Below, in pieces: positions 34,948 through 43,834 of a DNA stretch of 64,000 bases (within the stretch, counting starts at the first letter, position 1; every line of letters begins with the position of its first letter). The position numbers and the translations under genes were made by a program. The DNA is taken from contig DASXDU010000037.1 in assembly GCA_036490515.1 (NCBI GenBank), positions 1-64,000 of the forward strand, given 5' to 3'. The DNA is from Palsa-1150 sp036490515. GTDB lineage: Bacteria; Myxococcota_A; Polyangia; Polyangiales; Polyangiaceae. The notes beneath the pieces were generated by a model, which saw only the letters and a list, made by a program, of their open reading frames with translations, ran no database searches and was not told where the DNA came from.

Positions 34948-36282
34948 CTACTGGTTGGGCGGCATGCCCGCGGCGGTGAAGGCGCCCGCCTTCGACAGGA
35001 CCGTGATCACGCTCGACGGATGATCGAAGCCCGCCGGGGTGGCGCGGATCGTCACCAGACCTGTCGGGACGTCGACGATGATCGCGCTGCCCAGGTTGGT
35101 CGTCGGTCCCGTCGGGATCAGAGCTCCCCCCGTCGAGTAGAAGACCTGCGTCTCCGCGTCGGCCGGCTGCACGTCGAACGTCACGCCGGTGGCAGGTGTG
35201 TAGTCGCAGTCGACCGCCTTCACGCCGACGATTCCCCGCGAGGGGTCCACCGAGGCGTCGTACTCCGAGACGCCGGCCGCCTCGAGGAGCGACAGGTCGG
35301 CGTTCGAGAGGACCCCCGTCTCGATCCATGCCGTGGGCTCGCTCAGCGGGAAGCCCCAGTAGATGAGCGTGGGGTAGAGGCCGACGCCGGTCACGACGAG
35401 ATAGCCCGTCTGCAGCGACCCTGCGGGGGCTGCGGGCACGGTCACGGGCGGCACCGCGAAGCCCCCGTCGTCGGTCGTCGCCTCGGGCGCCGGAGCGCAG
35501 TCGAGAGCGAAGGGTGTGCACACGCCGATGGCTGCGCCGCTGACGGGCTCCGCGCTGACCTGGTCGAAGAGCTCGACCTGCAGAGACGTCGCCTGCGCCG
35601 TGGGCGCGGTGGTCTCGAGGTGGCCGATGCACTCCCACTGCTGGCCGATCAGGCACGGGGCGCCACAGGCCGTGGCCAGGGAAGCCAGTGCGGTCGGTCC
35701 CGCGTCCGGGCCGAGGCCCGCGCACGCCTCGAGCCGATCCAGGGTGTGATACGCGAGCGCGCAGCTCAGCGACGACGGGCACGCGGAGCCCACGCCGCAC
35801 GTCTGCCCGGCGCACGACGTGGTCGCGAGGCACGACTGGCAGCCCGGCGCGGCGTCCGCACCGAAGTATTCTGCGACGCCGTCGCACGGCAGGCCGCAGG
35901 GACCTTCGCACTGCGATCCCAGGCAGGCGGCGAGCTGCGTCTCGTTGGTGTCGGCCCCGACGATGTGCGCGAAGGTGCACTTCGCGCGGCAGGCGGGATC
36001 GCCGCCGTCGCACGCGCCGAGGCACCCCTCGAGCACGCTGCACGCGAGGTCACCCTTGCAGGCATTGGCCTCGGGGCAGCAGCTCGTCTCGAGGCACGCC
36101 TCGCACGCGGCTCCCGCATACGCAATGCCGCACACCGCCGCGTCGCCCGCTCCGGCGTCGCCCGACTCCGCGGCAGGCCCCGACGGCGGGTCGTCATGGA
36201 TACCGACGAGCTGCCGGCACGCCGCGAGCACGCCGAGGCCAACGAGGATGACCAGGGCCGTGGGCCGGAACGCGAGTCGCAA
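34948..36282 (-). CDS. Cys-rich lipoprotein, hypothetical
   Basis: 444 residues from a TTG start at 36282, with GGGGG five bases upstream. The signal peptide LRLAFRPTALVILVGLGVLAAC ends in a lipobox. Residues ~45-230 hold ~26 cysteines in modules such as CEACLETSCCPEANACKGDLAC and CQSCLATTSCAGQTC, the disulphide-rich repeats often seen in Polyangia lipoproteins. The C-terminal ~200 residues form a beta-rich, carboxypeptidase-regulatory-like region (LQVELFDQVSAEPVSGAAIGV, FAVPPVTVPAAPAGSLQTGYLVVTG). Probably surface-exposed; role unknown. It is convergent with the toxin gene. Confidence 0.8.
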   Translation of the reverse strand: MRLAFRPTALVILVGLGVLAACRQLVGIHDDPPSGPAAESGDAGAGDAAVCGIAYAGAACEACLETSCCPEANACKGDLACSVLEGCLGACDGGDPACRAKCTFAHIVGADTNETQLAACLGSQCEGPCGLPCDGVAEYFGADAAPGCQSCLATTSCAGQTCGVGSACPSSLSCALAYHTLDRLEACAGLGPDAGPTALASLATACGAPCLIGQQWECIGHLETTAPTAQATSLQVELFDQVSAEPVSGAAIGVCTPFALDCAPAPEATTDDGGFAVPPVTVPAAPAGSLQTGYLVVTGVGLYPTLIYWGFPLSEPTAWIETGVLSNADLSLLEAAGVSEYDASVDPSRGIVGVKAVDCDYTPATGVTFDVQPADAETQVFYSTGGALIPTGPTTNLGSAIIVDVPTGLVTIRATPAGFDHPSSVITVLSKAGAFTAAGMPPNQ

Positions 36283-36289
36283 TGAACCC

Positions 36290-36660
36290 CCGACGACGAT
36301 TGTCGCGCCGGGATGTGAGGTGTCGCAAGCCCGCGCGTGGTGCCGACGCCGTCGCCCGACAGCGAGGTGCGGGCCTGCATGCCGACCCACTCCCCCCGTG
36401 GGGCGCGGGTCACCGACACCGTGAGCACGACCGGGACGAAGGTGTGCTCGCGGAAGTCGACCTCCCAGCTCACGCCGTTGGCCGAGTCGACCATGGTCAG
36501 GAGCCGCGCGACCGCCTCGGGCGCCTCGTAGAACGTTCGCCGCAGAAGGCGCGCCCAGTCGATGCGAGGGGTGGCCGCGCATCGCGTCGTCGGGGAGGCG
36601 CGCGAGATCGTCGCGCAGGACGACGTGGACGTCGACCCGCGGCTCGCACGGCTGGGGACC
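36290..36660 (-). pseudogene. Possible frameshifted gene remnant
   Basis: On the minus strand, EPRVDVHVVLRDDLARLPDD (from ~36640) is followed in another frame by IDWARLLRRTFYEAPEAVAR and GVSWEVDFREHTFVPVVLTV (to ~36330). Codons end almost always in G/C and the peptide looks foldable, but there is no start codon and a frameshift near 36560 is needed. Alternatively this ~400-bp gap is non-coding and the signal is chance. No family is recognised. Confidence 0.3.
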
Positions 36661-36684
36661 CCGAGCGGATATGCTCCGGCGCAG

Positions 36685-37872
36685 ATGGTCCCGTCGTCGG
36701 TCCAGGAGTCGCCTCGCGACGAGGGAGCCGTCCGCGGCTCGGTCGCACTCGTCGGCACGGGGGCGGCGGTGCTGGCTTTCGCAGCGGGCCTCCTCGCCTA
36801 CTCCGTGGCGTTTCAGCTGGAGGCCGACCACCGGCTGGTCGTCTCGCCGGTCATTGCGGCCGTGGCCCTCGCGACCGTCGCGATCCTGTCGCGCGTGGTT
36901 GGACGAAGGCATGGCGCCGCAGGGCGTGCAGCGGTGTGGCTGGCCACGAGCGGCGCCGGTGTGCTCATGGCCTACGCCGCACACGTCGCGTTGGGGAGGA
37001 GTCTCGTCATCGCGGACGTGCGCGCGGCCGACCCGCAGGCGTCGCTCTTGTGGGTCCCGGTCGTGGCCCTGGGGGGCCTGGCCATCGCCGCCGCGGCCGG
37101 CTGGATGGTCGGACCCTCTGCCGCACGAGCCTCGAGGACGCTGGCGGGCGTGGCCGTCGCGCTGACGCTGACAGGCGCGGTGCTCGCCGTGGCGTCCACC
37201 CTCCGGTCGACACGGCCAGGCCCGGATGCGTACCTCCACACCCTGCCGGTGGAACGGGTGATCCCGGCGCTCGGAACCACCCCCCTTCTGCTCGACGTCG
37301 ATGCCACGCGCACGCCGGAGATCACCCTCGGGCCGCTGCACATCACGCGAGGGCCCTTCTGCGAGCTCGAGATCCGCACGGACCCCGCGGTGGGGCCCCC
37401 AGCTCAGGTGATGACCAACTGCGACCACACGTTCAAGGTGAGGCACGACGCCAAGCAACGGCTCTGGGTCTTCGAAGAGCCTGTGATCGATCTCGCACGG
37501 CGACCGAGCGAGGGCGCGCTGCCACCGGGCCAGAGGCCGTTGCAACCGTACGTGCCCCGGACGGCCGTGGACGACACCGGAACCCTGCGCGCTTTCTCGC
37601 CGATCGACATCGGCGGGTCCCTCGCGCCCCCGCCGTGGTGGGTCCTCGTGGCGGCGCTCGGCTGCGCGGGCGCAACGGCCGTACTGCTTCGCGCACGGTT
37701 CGCGCGCCAGCGTCTGCCCGACGATGCGAGGGCAGACGCCTCGTACGCCGCGGAGTGCGCGTGCGCGATCGCGATCGTCGCGTTGACCTGCGCGCCCCTG
37801 GGAGCGGCAGCGGCGGACGGCCTGGTCTTCGGAGACGCCCGCCTCGACGGCGGCGTGTCCGCGAACCGTTGA
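36685..37872 (+). CDS. Multi-spanning membrane protein with extracytoplasmic domain, hypothetical
   Basis: 395 residues from ATG 36685; an earlier in-frame ATG at 36562 has no ribosome site. About five N-terminal spans between ~20 and 170 (VALVGTGAAVLAFAAGLLAY, VVSPVIAAVALATVAILS, AAVWLATSGAGVLMAYAAHV, WVPVVALGGLAIAAAAGWMV, LAGVAVALTLTGAVLAVAS). A ~130-residue soluble part follows (PVERVIPALGTTPLLLDVDATRTPEITLGPLH...) with two Cys, then a span at ~330-350 and a final hydrophobic stretch. No family is recognised. The 198-bp gap after it has no gene. Confidence 0.65.
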   Translation: MVPSSVQESPRDEGAVRGSVALVGTGAAVLAFAAGLLAYSVAFQLEADHRLVVSPVIAAVALATVAILSRVVGRRHGAAGRAAVWLATSGAGVLMAYAAHVALGRSLVIADVRAADPQASLLWVPVVALGGLAIAAAAGWMVGPSAARASRTLAGVAVALTLTGAVLAVASTLRSTRPGPDAYLHTLPVERVIPALGTTPLLLDVDATRTPEITLGPLHITRGPFCELEIRTDPAVGPPAQVMTNCDHTFKVRHDAKQRLWVFEEPVIDLARRPSEGALPPGQRPLQPYVPRTAVDDTGTLRAFSPIDIGGSLAPPPWWVLVAALGCAGATAVLLRARFARQRLPDDARADASYAAECACAIAIVALTCAPLGAAAADGLVFGDARLDGGVSANR

Positions 37873-38070
37873 GCGAGGCCCGTCGCGGCGGGTCCGAAGG
37901 CGAACGCGCGTCACGCGCCGTGACGGCGCCGTACCGTCGCCGGACGCCCCTTCGGGTCCCGTCGAGCGTACCGATGCGGCGTACGCCTCGTTTCCTGCGA
38001 TCTGCGGCGCAGGCGGGGGCGGCCCGTCCCTTGCTGATGCGACACTCGTCTACCGTCGAGGGACCCATCC

Positions 38071-38916
38071 ATGCAATCCACCTTTCTACGCGTCGGTGCT
38101 GCGTTCGCGCTGCTCGCCTCGGTCTTCCTCTCTGCACCAGCCGCCCGCGCCGACGACGCGGTCGGCAACGACGAGGTGACCCTCAAGGACGGCGGCAGCC
38201 TCCGCGGCACCGTCGTCGCGTCGGAGCCGGGGACGAGCGTGACGATCCTCGAGCTCGGGCAGAAGGAGCCGCGCGTCGTCCCCTGGGCCGAGGTGAGCGG
38301 CGTCGAGCGCGGGAAGTTCGCCCCCGTGCCTGCCGCAGACGGCAAGACGCTCGTCCCCGGCACTCCGGGCGTCGTGAAGCTCCACGTCGAGAGCCCCGTG
38401 CCCGTCGGCGTCTACAAGCACCGCGACTCGTACGGGACGACCGCGCGTGGAAACGCCATCGCGCTCGACACGCCGAGGCTCGTCTGCAACTCGCCGTGCG
38501 ACACGCTCCTCGACGGGCGCCTCGATCGCGAGTTCAGCGTGGTGGGCGACCAGGCCAACGAGAGCGACCGCTTCCGCCTCGTGGGCCTGACCGGGACGCA
38601 GGACCTCGTCGTCGCGCCGGGGAGCCCGAGCCTGCGCTCGGGCGGTGTCCTGGGGCTCGTGCTGGGTCTCCCCGCCATCGGGCTCGGTGGCCTCGGCGCC
38701 ATCGCGGGCGCCATCGGCACGAGCCCGAGAAAGGACGGCAAGGGCTTCGTCCAGAACGTGGGGCTCGAGAAGGCGGGCTTCATCACGCTCGGCTCGGGCG
38801 TCGTCGCGCTCGTCGCCGGGATCATCGCCATCGACGCGAGCGGGACGAGCCTCGAGCTGCACCCCGAGGCCGCGACCGCCGAGCGCAAGCCGCGCTACTG
38901 GGCGGGCGAGTTCTGA
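38071..38916 (+). CDS. Exported membrane protein, hypothetical
   Basis: 281 residues with signal peptide (MQSTFLRVGAAFALLASVFLSAPAARAD). The N-terminal module EVTLKDGGSLRGTVVASEPGTSVTILE and VPWAEVSGVERG resembles the small Sm-like barrel fused to exported proteins in Myxococcota. Then comes a PEGA-like part (VVKLHVESPVPVGVYKHR..., CNSPCDTLLDGRLDREFSVVGD). Two C-terminal membrane spans follow (GLVLGLPAIGLGGLGAIAGAI and FITLGSGVVALVAGIIAID). GAGGG precedes the ATG. Function unknown; I infer envelope location. Confidence 0.75.
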   Translation: MQSTFLRVGAAFALLASVFLSAPAARADDAVGNDEVTLKDGGSLRGTVVASEPGTSVTILELGQKEPRVVPWAEVSGVERGKFAPVPAADGKTLVPGTPGVVKLHVESPVPVGVYKHRDSYGTTARGNAIALDTPRLVCNSPCDTLLDGRLDREFSVVGDQANESDRFRLVGLTGTQDLVVAPGSPSLRSGGVLGLVLGLPAIGLGGLGAIAGAIGTSPRKDGKGFVQNVGLEKAGFITLGSGVVALVAGIIAIDASGTSLELHPEAATAERKPRYWAGEF

Positions 38917-38977
38917 TCAGAGGCCACCGTCGGCCCTCCGTTGCGCCGCGCGCGGCTGGCCACTAAACCCGCGCACC

Positions 38978-40372
38978 ATGAGCAACGTGCGCATCGAGAC
39001 GGACAGCATGGGCCAGGTCGAGGTCGCGTCGGATCGCTACTGGGGCGCGCAGACGCAGCGCAGCCTCCAGAACTTCAAGATCGGCGGCCACCGCTTCGGC
39101 CGTCCCGTCCTCCGTGCGTTCGGCATCGTGAAGAAGGCGGCGGCGCTCGAGAACCAGGACCTCGGCAAGCTCGACGCCACCAAGACGGGCCTCATCGTGC
39201 GCGCGGCCGACGAGGTGATCGCCGGCACGCTCGACGACCACTTCCCGCTCGTCGTCTGGCAGACGGGCAGCGGCACGCAGTCGAACATGAACGCCAACGA
39301 GGTCATCGCGAACCGCGCCATCGAGATGGCGGGTGGCGCGATGGGTTCGAAGAAGCCCATCCACCCGAACGACGACGTGAACCGTTCGCAGTCGTCGAAC
39401 GACGTCTTCCCGACGGTGATGCACGTGGCGGCGGCGCTCGAGATCCACGAGCGCGTGCTGCCCGCGGTCGCGAAGCTTCGCGGCGCGCTCGAGAAGAAGA
39501 GCGACGAGTTCGAGGACATCGTGAAGGTGGGCCGGACGCACCTCATGGACGCGACGCCGCTGACGCTCGGGCAGGAGATCTCCGGCTGGGTGGCCCAGCT
39601 CGCGTTCTGCGAGAAGCAGCTCGCCGCGACCCTCGACGGGCTTCACGAGCTGGCGCTCGGCGGGACGGCGGTCGGCACGGGGCTCAACACGCACCCGCTC
39701 TGGGCGGCGGGCGTGGCGAAGAAGATCGCGGAGCTCACGGGCGCGCCCTTCCGCACGGCGCCGAACAAGTTCATGGCGCTGGCCGGGCACGAGGCGCTCG
39801 TCGCCGCGAGCGGCGCGTTGCGGGGGCTCGCCGTCGCGTGCTTCAAGATCGCGAGCGACGTGCGCCTGCTCGGCAGCGGCCCGCGCTGCGGGATCGGCGA
39901 GCTGCACCTGCCGGAGAACGAGCCGGGGAGCAGCATCATGCCGGGGAAGGTGAACCCGACGCAGGCCGAGGCGATGACGATGGTCTGCGTGCAGGTGATG
40001 GGCAACGACGCGACGGTGGGCTTCGCGGGCGCGAACGGGCACTTCGAGCTCAACGTGTTCAAGCCGGTCATCATCCGCAACGTGCTCGAGAGCGCGCAGC
40101 TCCTCGCCGACGCGTGCCACAGCTTCACCGACAACTGCGTCGTCGGGATGGAGGCGAACCGCGACGTCATCGCGAAGCACCTCGAGAACACGCTGATGCT
40201 CGTGACCGCGCTGAACGAGGTGATCGGCTACGACAACGCGGCGAAGGTCGCGAAGCTCGCGCACGAGAAGAACGTCACCCTGCGCGCGGCGGCCGCGGAG
40301 CTCGGGCTCGTGAAGCCCGAGGACTTCGACAAGTACGTGCGCCCCGAGAAGATGATCTCTCCGGGCGAGTGA
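38978..40372 (+). CDS. fumC: Fumarate hydratase, class II
   Basis: 464 residues, normal length. It interconverts fumarate and malate in the TCA cycle without an iron-sulphur cluster. Motifs: VWQTGSGTQSNMNANEVIANRA, HPNDDVNRSQSSNDVFPTVM, VGRTHLMDATPLTLGQEISG (catalytic His) and the family signature GSSIMPGKVNPTQAEA, which carries the catalytic Ser. Residues ~1-25 (MSNVRIETDSMGQVEVASDRYWGAQTQR) fit the class II N-terminus. It is monocistronic. Confidence 0.97.
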   Translation: MSNVRIETDSMGQVEVASDRYWGAQTQRSLQNFKIGGHRFGRPVLRAFGIVKKAAALENQDLGKLDATKTGLIVRAADEVIAGTLDDHFPLVVWQTGSGTQSNMNANEVIANRAIEMAGGAMGSKKPIHPNDDVNRSQSSNDVFPTVMHVAAALEIHERVLPAVAKLRGALEKKSDEFEDIVKVGRTHLMDATPLTLGQEISGWVAQLAFCEKQLAATLDGLHELALGGTAVGTGLNTHPLWAAGVAKKIAELTGAPFRTAPNKFMALAGHEALVAASGALRGLAVACFKIASDVRLLGSGPRCGIGELHLPENEPGSSIMPGKVNPTQAEAMTMVCVQVMGNDATVGFAGANGHFELNVFKPVIIRNVLESAQLLADACHSFTDNCVVGMEANRDVIAKHLENTLMLVTALNEVIGYDNAAKVAKLAHEKNVTLRAAAAELGLVKPEDFDKYVRPEKMISPGE

Positions 40373-40609
40373 TCGGCCGCGCGGCGCGTGCCTTCCGGCC
40401 GCGCCGGGGGCGACTGACGCGCTGCGAGGTGTTGAAGTCCAGCGTCGTTGCGGCACGACACGATGCGCGCGTGTGCGTGCATTGGTACCAATTCATCCGC
40501 GCCCGTTGAGCGCTTTGCATCGGTACTTCTATTCGCATTTCGCACGTCGGTTTTCCTTTGAACGGCTACGCGCCGGTCACTAGCGCTTGGAGTGTCGGAG
40601 GAGACACCC

Positions 40610-42538
40610 ATGCGCATTCGCCAGCTGTGGAAGGCCACGATCGCAGTCGTTCCGGTCGCCGCCCTCGCCGCCTGCTCGTCGACGCACGCACCCGGGTGGG
40701 GGAGCCAGGGCAGTTCGTCGCCGGGGATGTCGGACGAGGCCGCGGACCAGGCAGCCATCGCTGCCATCCAGCAACACCCGTTCGTGCCGCTCTGCGAGCG
40801 CGTGCGGCCCGGTGGCGGAATGATGCGTTGCCACGCGACCACGCGCGCCAACCCGGACGGGACGGCGCAGCAGTCGGCGACGCCGCAGGGGTTCGGTCCT
40901 TCGGACCTGCGCAGCGCGTACGCTCTGCCCGCGAGCGGCGGCAACGGCCGCCTCGTCGCGATCGTCGACGCGTACGACGACACGACGGCGGAGGCCGACC
41001 TGGCGACCTACCGGTCGACCTACGGCCTGCCGGCGTGCACGTCGGCGAGCGGCTGCTTCACGAAGGTGGGCCAGACGGGCTCGACGACGTCGCTGCCCCA
41101 GGCGAACTCCGGGTGGGCGGGCGAGATCTCGCTCGACCTCGACATGGTCAGCGCCGCATGCCCCGACTGCAAGATCCTCCTCGTCGAGGCGAGCTCCGCG
41201 ACGGACGCCGACCTCGGCACCTCGGTCAACACGGCCGCGAGCATGGGTGCGGTCGCCATCAGCAACAGCTACGGCGGCGGCGAGGACTCGTCGGTGACGA
41301 CCTCGTCGTCCGAGTACTACAACCACCCAGGCGTCCTCATCACGGCGAGCGCCGGTGACGAGGCCTACGGCGCCGAGTTCCCGGCGACGTCGCAGTACGT
41401 CCTCGCGGTCGGCGGCACGTCGCTCGCCAAGTCGGGCTCGTCGCGCGGCTGGGCGGAGACGGTCTGGGCCGACTCGGGGAGCGGCTGCAGCGCGTACATC
41501 CCCAAGCCGTCGTGGCAGACGCAGAGCCTCTGCGGCAACCGCATGGAGGCCGACGTCTCGGCCGTCGCGGACCCGAACACGGGCGTCGCGGTCGTCCAGG
41601 GCAACCAGTGGCAGGTGTACGGCGGCACGAGCGTGGCTTCGCCTCTCGTCGCGGGCATCTTCACGCTGCTGAACATCCAGGGCCAGGGCCCAGCGTACCC
41701 GTGGGGTCACACGTCGAACTTCTACGACGTGACGAGCGGCAAGAACGGCAGCTGCGGCAACGCCGAGTGCCAGGCCGCGGTCGGCTACGACGGCCCGACG
41801 GGGTGGGGTACGCCGAACGGCGCCGCCATCTCCGGCGGGTCGAGCAGCAGCAGCTCCAGCTCCAGCGGCTCGTCGAGCTCCAGCGGCAGCTCCAGCGGGT
41901 CGAGCTCCGGTTCGAGCAGCGGCAGCAGCTCCAGCTCCTCGAGCTCGAGCAGCTCGGGGTCGAGCTCCAGCGGATCGAGCAGCGGCAGCTCCAGCAGCGC
42001 GAGCTCGAGCGGCAGCAGCAGCGGCTCGTCGAGCGGCAGCTCCAGCGGCAGCTCCTCCAGCGGATCGAGCTCCGGTTCGAGCAGCGGCGGCGGGACGTGC
42101 TCGCACGCGGTCTGCTCGACGGGCACCCACCTGACGGCGACCTGCAGCACGTGCGCCGGCGACGTCTGCGCGAAGGACCCGTACTGCTGCAACACGCTCT
42201 GGGACGGCATCTGCGTGAGCGAGGTGCCGACCTACTGCGGCGAGAGCTGCACGGGCGGCGGCAGCAGCAGCGGCGGTTCGTCGAGTGGCAGCAGCAGCGG
42301 CTCGTCGAGCGGCAGCTCCAGCGGAAGCAGCAGCGGCTCGTCGAGCGGCGGGAGCAGCAGCGGCGGCGGCAGCACCTGCACGCACTCCGTCTGCTCGAAG
42401 GGCAATCACCTCACCGAGTCGTGCAGCAGCTGCGCGGACGACGTCTGCTCGGTCGACCCGTACTGCTGCACCACGCTGTGGGACGGCATCTGCGTCAACG
42501 AGACGAACTCGTACTGCGGCGCCGGCACCTGCCCGTGA
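40610..42538 (+). CDS. Sedolisin-type (S53) serine protease with Ser/Gly linkers and two Cys-rich modules
   Basis: 642 residues. GGAGG precedes ATG 40610; the signal ends ALAAC (lipobox). The S53 catalytic domain (~85-415): LRSAYALPASGGNGRLVAIVDAYDD, then SGWAGEISLDLDMVSAACPDC with the Glu/Asp pair, AISNSYGGGEDSS, and YGGTSVASPLVAGIFTLLN with the nucleophile Ser. These show the Ser-Glu-Asp triad of acid-active sedolisins. The rest has two Ser/Gly linkers and two copies of a ~50-residue module C...C...CSTCAGDVCAKDPYCC..LWDGICV....YC, perhaps for binding outer surfaces. Secreted degradative enzyme is inferred. The 237-bp gap upstream includes a low-GC patch (40500-40570) suited to a promoter. 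Confidence 0.92.
   Translation: MRIRQLWKATIAVVPVAALAACSSTHAPGWGSQGSSSPGMSDEAADQAAIAAIQQHPFVPLCERVRPGGGMMRCHATTRANPDGTAQQSATPQGFGPSDLRSAYALPASGGNGRLVAIVDAYDDTTAEADLATYRSTYGLPACTSASGCFTKVGQTGSTTSLPQANSGWAGEISLDLDMVSAACPDCKILLVEASSATDADLGTSVNTAASMGAVAISNSYGGGEDSSVTTSSSEYYNHPGVLITASAGDEAYGAEFPATSQYVLAVGGTSLAKSGSSRGWAETVWADSGSGCSAYIPKPSWQTQSLCGNRMEADVSAVADPNTGVAVVQGNQWQVYGGTSVASPLVAGIFTLLNIQGQGPAYPWGHTSNFYDVTSGKNGSCGNAECQAAVGYDGPTGWGTPNGAAISGGSSSSSSSSSGSSSSSGSSSGSSSGSSSGSSSSSSSSSSSGSSSSGSSSGSSSSASSSGSSSGSSSGSSSGSSSSGSSSGSSSGGGTCSHAVCSTGTHLTATCSTCAGDVCAKDPYCCNTLWDGICVSEVPTYCGESCTGGGSSSGGSSSGSSSGSSSGSSSGSSSGSSSGGSSSGGGSTCTHSVCSKGNHLTESCSSCADDVCSVDPYCCTTLWDGICVNETNSYCGAGTCP
41836..42093. repeat. Ser/Gly-codon low-complexity repeat in protease gene
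   Basis: About 86 codons almost only AGC, TCC, TCG and GGC, built from units such as GGCAGCTCCAGC and CGGCTCGTCGAG. A second, shorter block lies at 42256-42369. It encodes the flexible linkers on both sides of the first Cys-rich module and is likely length-variable. Confidence 0.9.
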
Positions 42539-42565
42539 CGCGCGGCTCGTGGTAGCCCAGGGGGC

Positions 42566-43585
42566 GTGAGCACGCCCCCTACCGTCAACCGTCAGTGGCG
42601 CCTGGCCGCCCGCCCCGCGGGCATGATCGACGACCGCACCTTCCGCATGACGGAGGAGGCGGTCGTCGAGCCGGGCGAGGGCGAGATCCTCGTCCGCAAC
42701 CTCGTCCTCTCCCTCGACCCCACGCAGCGCGGCTGGATCGCGCGCGACACGTACATGCCGGCCGTGAAGCTCGGCGACGTGATGCGCTCGGGCGCCGCGG
42801 GCCGCATCGTGAAGTCCCGGAGCGCGAAGTACGCGGAGGGGGACCTCGTCATGGGGATGCTGGGGTGGCAGGACTACGCCGTCGTGAAGGTGGACGGCCC
42901 GTCGTCCGTCACCAAGCTGCCGCCGGGCGTGCCCGTGGAGCTCGCGATGAGCACCCTCGGGCTCACGGGGTTGACGGCGTACTTCGGGTTGCTCGAGGTC
43001 GGCCGCCCCAAGGCGGGCGAGACGGTCGTCGTATCGGGCGCTGCGGGCGCGACGGGCTCGGTGGTCGCTCAGATCGCGCGCATCCAGGGCTGCCGCACCG
43101 TCGGCATCGCAGGCGGCAAGGCCAAGTGCGACTGGCTCCTGAAGGAGGCCCGGCTCGACGCCGCGATCGACTACAAGAACGAGGACGTCGGCAAGCGGCT
43201 GCGCGAGCTGTGCCCGGACGGCATCGACGTCTTCTTCGACAACGTCGGCGGCGACATCCTCGAGGCCGCCCTCGCCAACATCGCCCTGCGCGCCCGGGTC
43301 GTCCTCTGCGGGGCCATCGCGACGTACAACGACGTCGAGGCTCGCCCCGGGCCGAGAAACCTCACGAACCTCGTCGTGAAGCGCGCGCGGATGGAAGGCT
43401 TCCTCGTGCTCGACTACATGCCCCGCGCGATGGAGGCGGTGATGCCGCTGCTCGGGTGGGTCCAGTCGGGCGAGCTGAAGGACCGCGTCGACGTGATGCA
43501 CGGGTTCGAGAACGCCCCCGCCGCGCTTCGGCGACTGTTCACGGGCGAAAACCAGGGAAAGCAGCTGCTGCGCGTGGCTGAATGA
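42566..43585 (+). CDS. NADP-dependent medium-chain oxidoreductase (LTB4DH/CurA-like)
   Basis: 339 residues from GTG. Zinc-free MDR family of alkenal/one oxidoreductases: N-terminal VNRQWRLAARPAG, LSLDPTQRGWIARDTYMPAVKLGDVM, the Rossmann segment GETVVVSGAAGATGSVVAQIARIQGCRTVGIAGG, then GIDVFFDNVGGDILEAAL and ENAPAALRRLFTGENQGKQLL. These enzymes reduce reactive alpha,beta-unsaturated ketones and aldehydes with NADPH. A detoxification role is inferred. It lies 27 bp after the protease gene but is unlikely to be functionally linked. A strong inverted repeat covers its stop codon. Confidence 0.93.
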   Translation: MSTPPTVNRQWRLAARPAGMIDDRTFRMTEEAVVEPGEGEILVRNLVLSLDPTQRGWIARDTYMPAVKLGDVMRSGAAGRIVKSRSAKYAEGDLVMGMLGWQDYAVVKVDGPSSVTKLPPGVPVELAMSTLGLTGLTAYFGLLEVGRPKAGETVVVSGAAGATGSVVAQIARIQGCRTVGIAGGKAKCDWLLKEARLDAAIDYKNEDVGKRLRELCPDGIDVFFDNVGGDILEAALANIALRARVVLCGAIATYNDVEARPGPRNLTNLVVKRARMEGFLVLDYMPRAMEAVMPLLGWVQSGELKDRVDVMHGFENAPAALRRLFTGENQGKQLLRVAE

Positions 43586-43620
43586 TGGTTCGTGATTTTC
43601 AATCCCGAACCATCATTCAG
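43578..43620. terminator. Stem-loop over stop codon, probable terminator
   Basis: A perfect 15-bp inverted repeat CTGAATGATGGTTCG (43578-43592) with its complement at 43606-43620 and a 13-nt loop. The TGA stop of the MDR gene is in the left arm. There is no clear U-tract, so intrinsic termination is plausible but not certain. Confidence 0.6.
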
Positions 43621-43644
43621 GTCCGACGGACTGGTCGTTCTCGC

Positions 43645-43681
43645 GGGGAGCTGCCGCTCCCCCTCCGCCGCCAGGCGGCGG
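43645..43681. terminator. Two further adjacent GC hairpins
   Basis: GGGGAGC-TGCC-GCTCCCC (43645-43662) and CCGCCGCC-A-GGCGGCGG (43665-43681). With the stem-loop at 43578, three hairpins in 104 bp separate the MDR gene from the ATPase pair. They could insulate the latter from read-through. Nothing else was seen in the 249-bp gap. Confidence 0.5.
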
Positions 43682-43834
43682 AGTCCTCCCCCACACCGAA
43701 GAGCGAGAAGCTCCCGTCGTCATGCGACGGTCCGATTCGACGTGAGGAAGGCGCTCCGCCGCACCAACCGGCGCGTTCCCCGAGCAGCTCTTGGGCGGAG
43801 CGGGCAGCCCTGGAGTAGTCTTTCCGACGGAGCC

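Noticed and set aside
40610..42538. Subtilisin (S8) protease
   Set aside because: The GTSxASP Ser motif is shared, but the Glu-Asp pair in E-I-S-L-D-L-D is that of S53 sedolisins and no S8 His motif is present.
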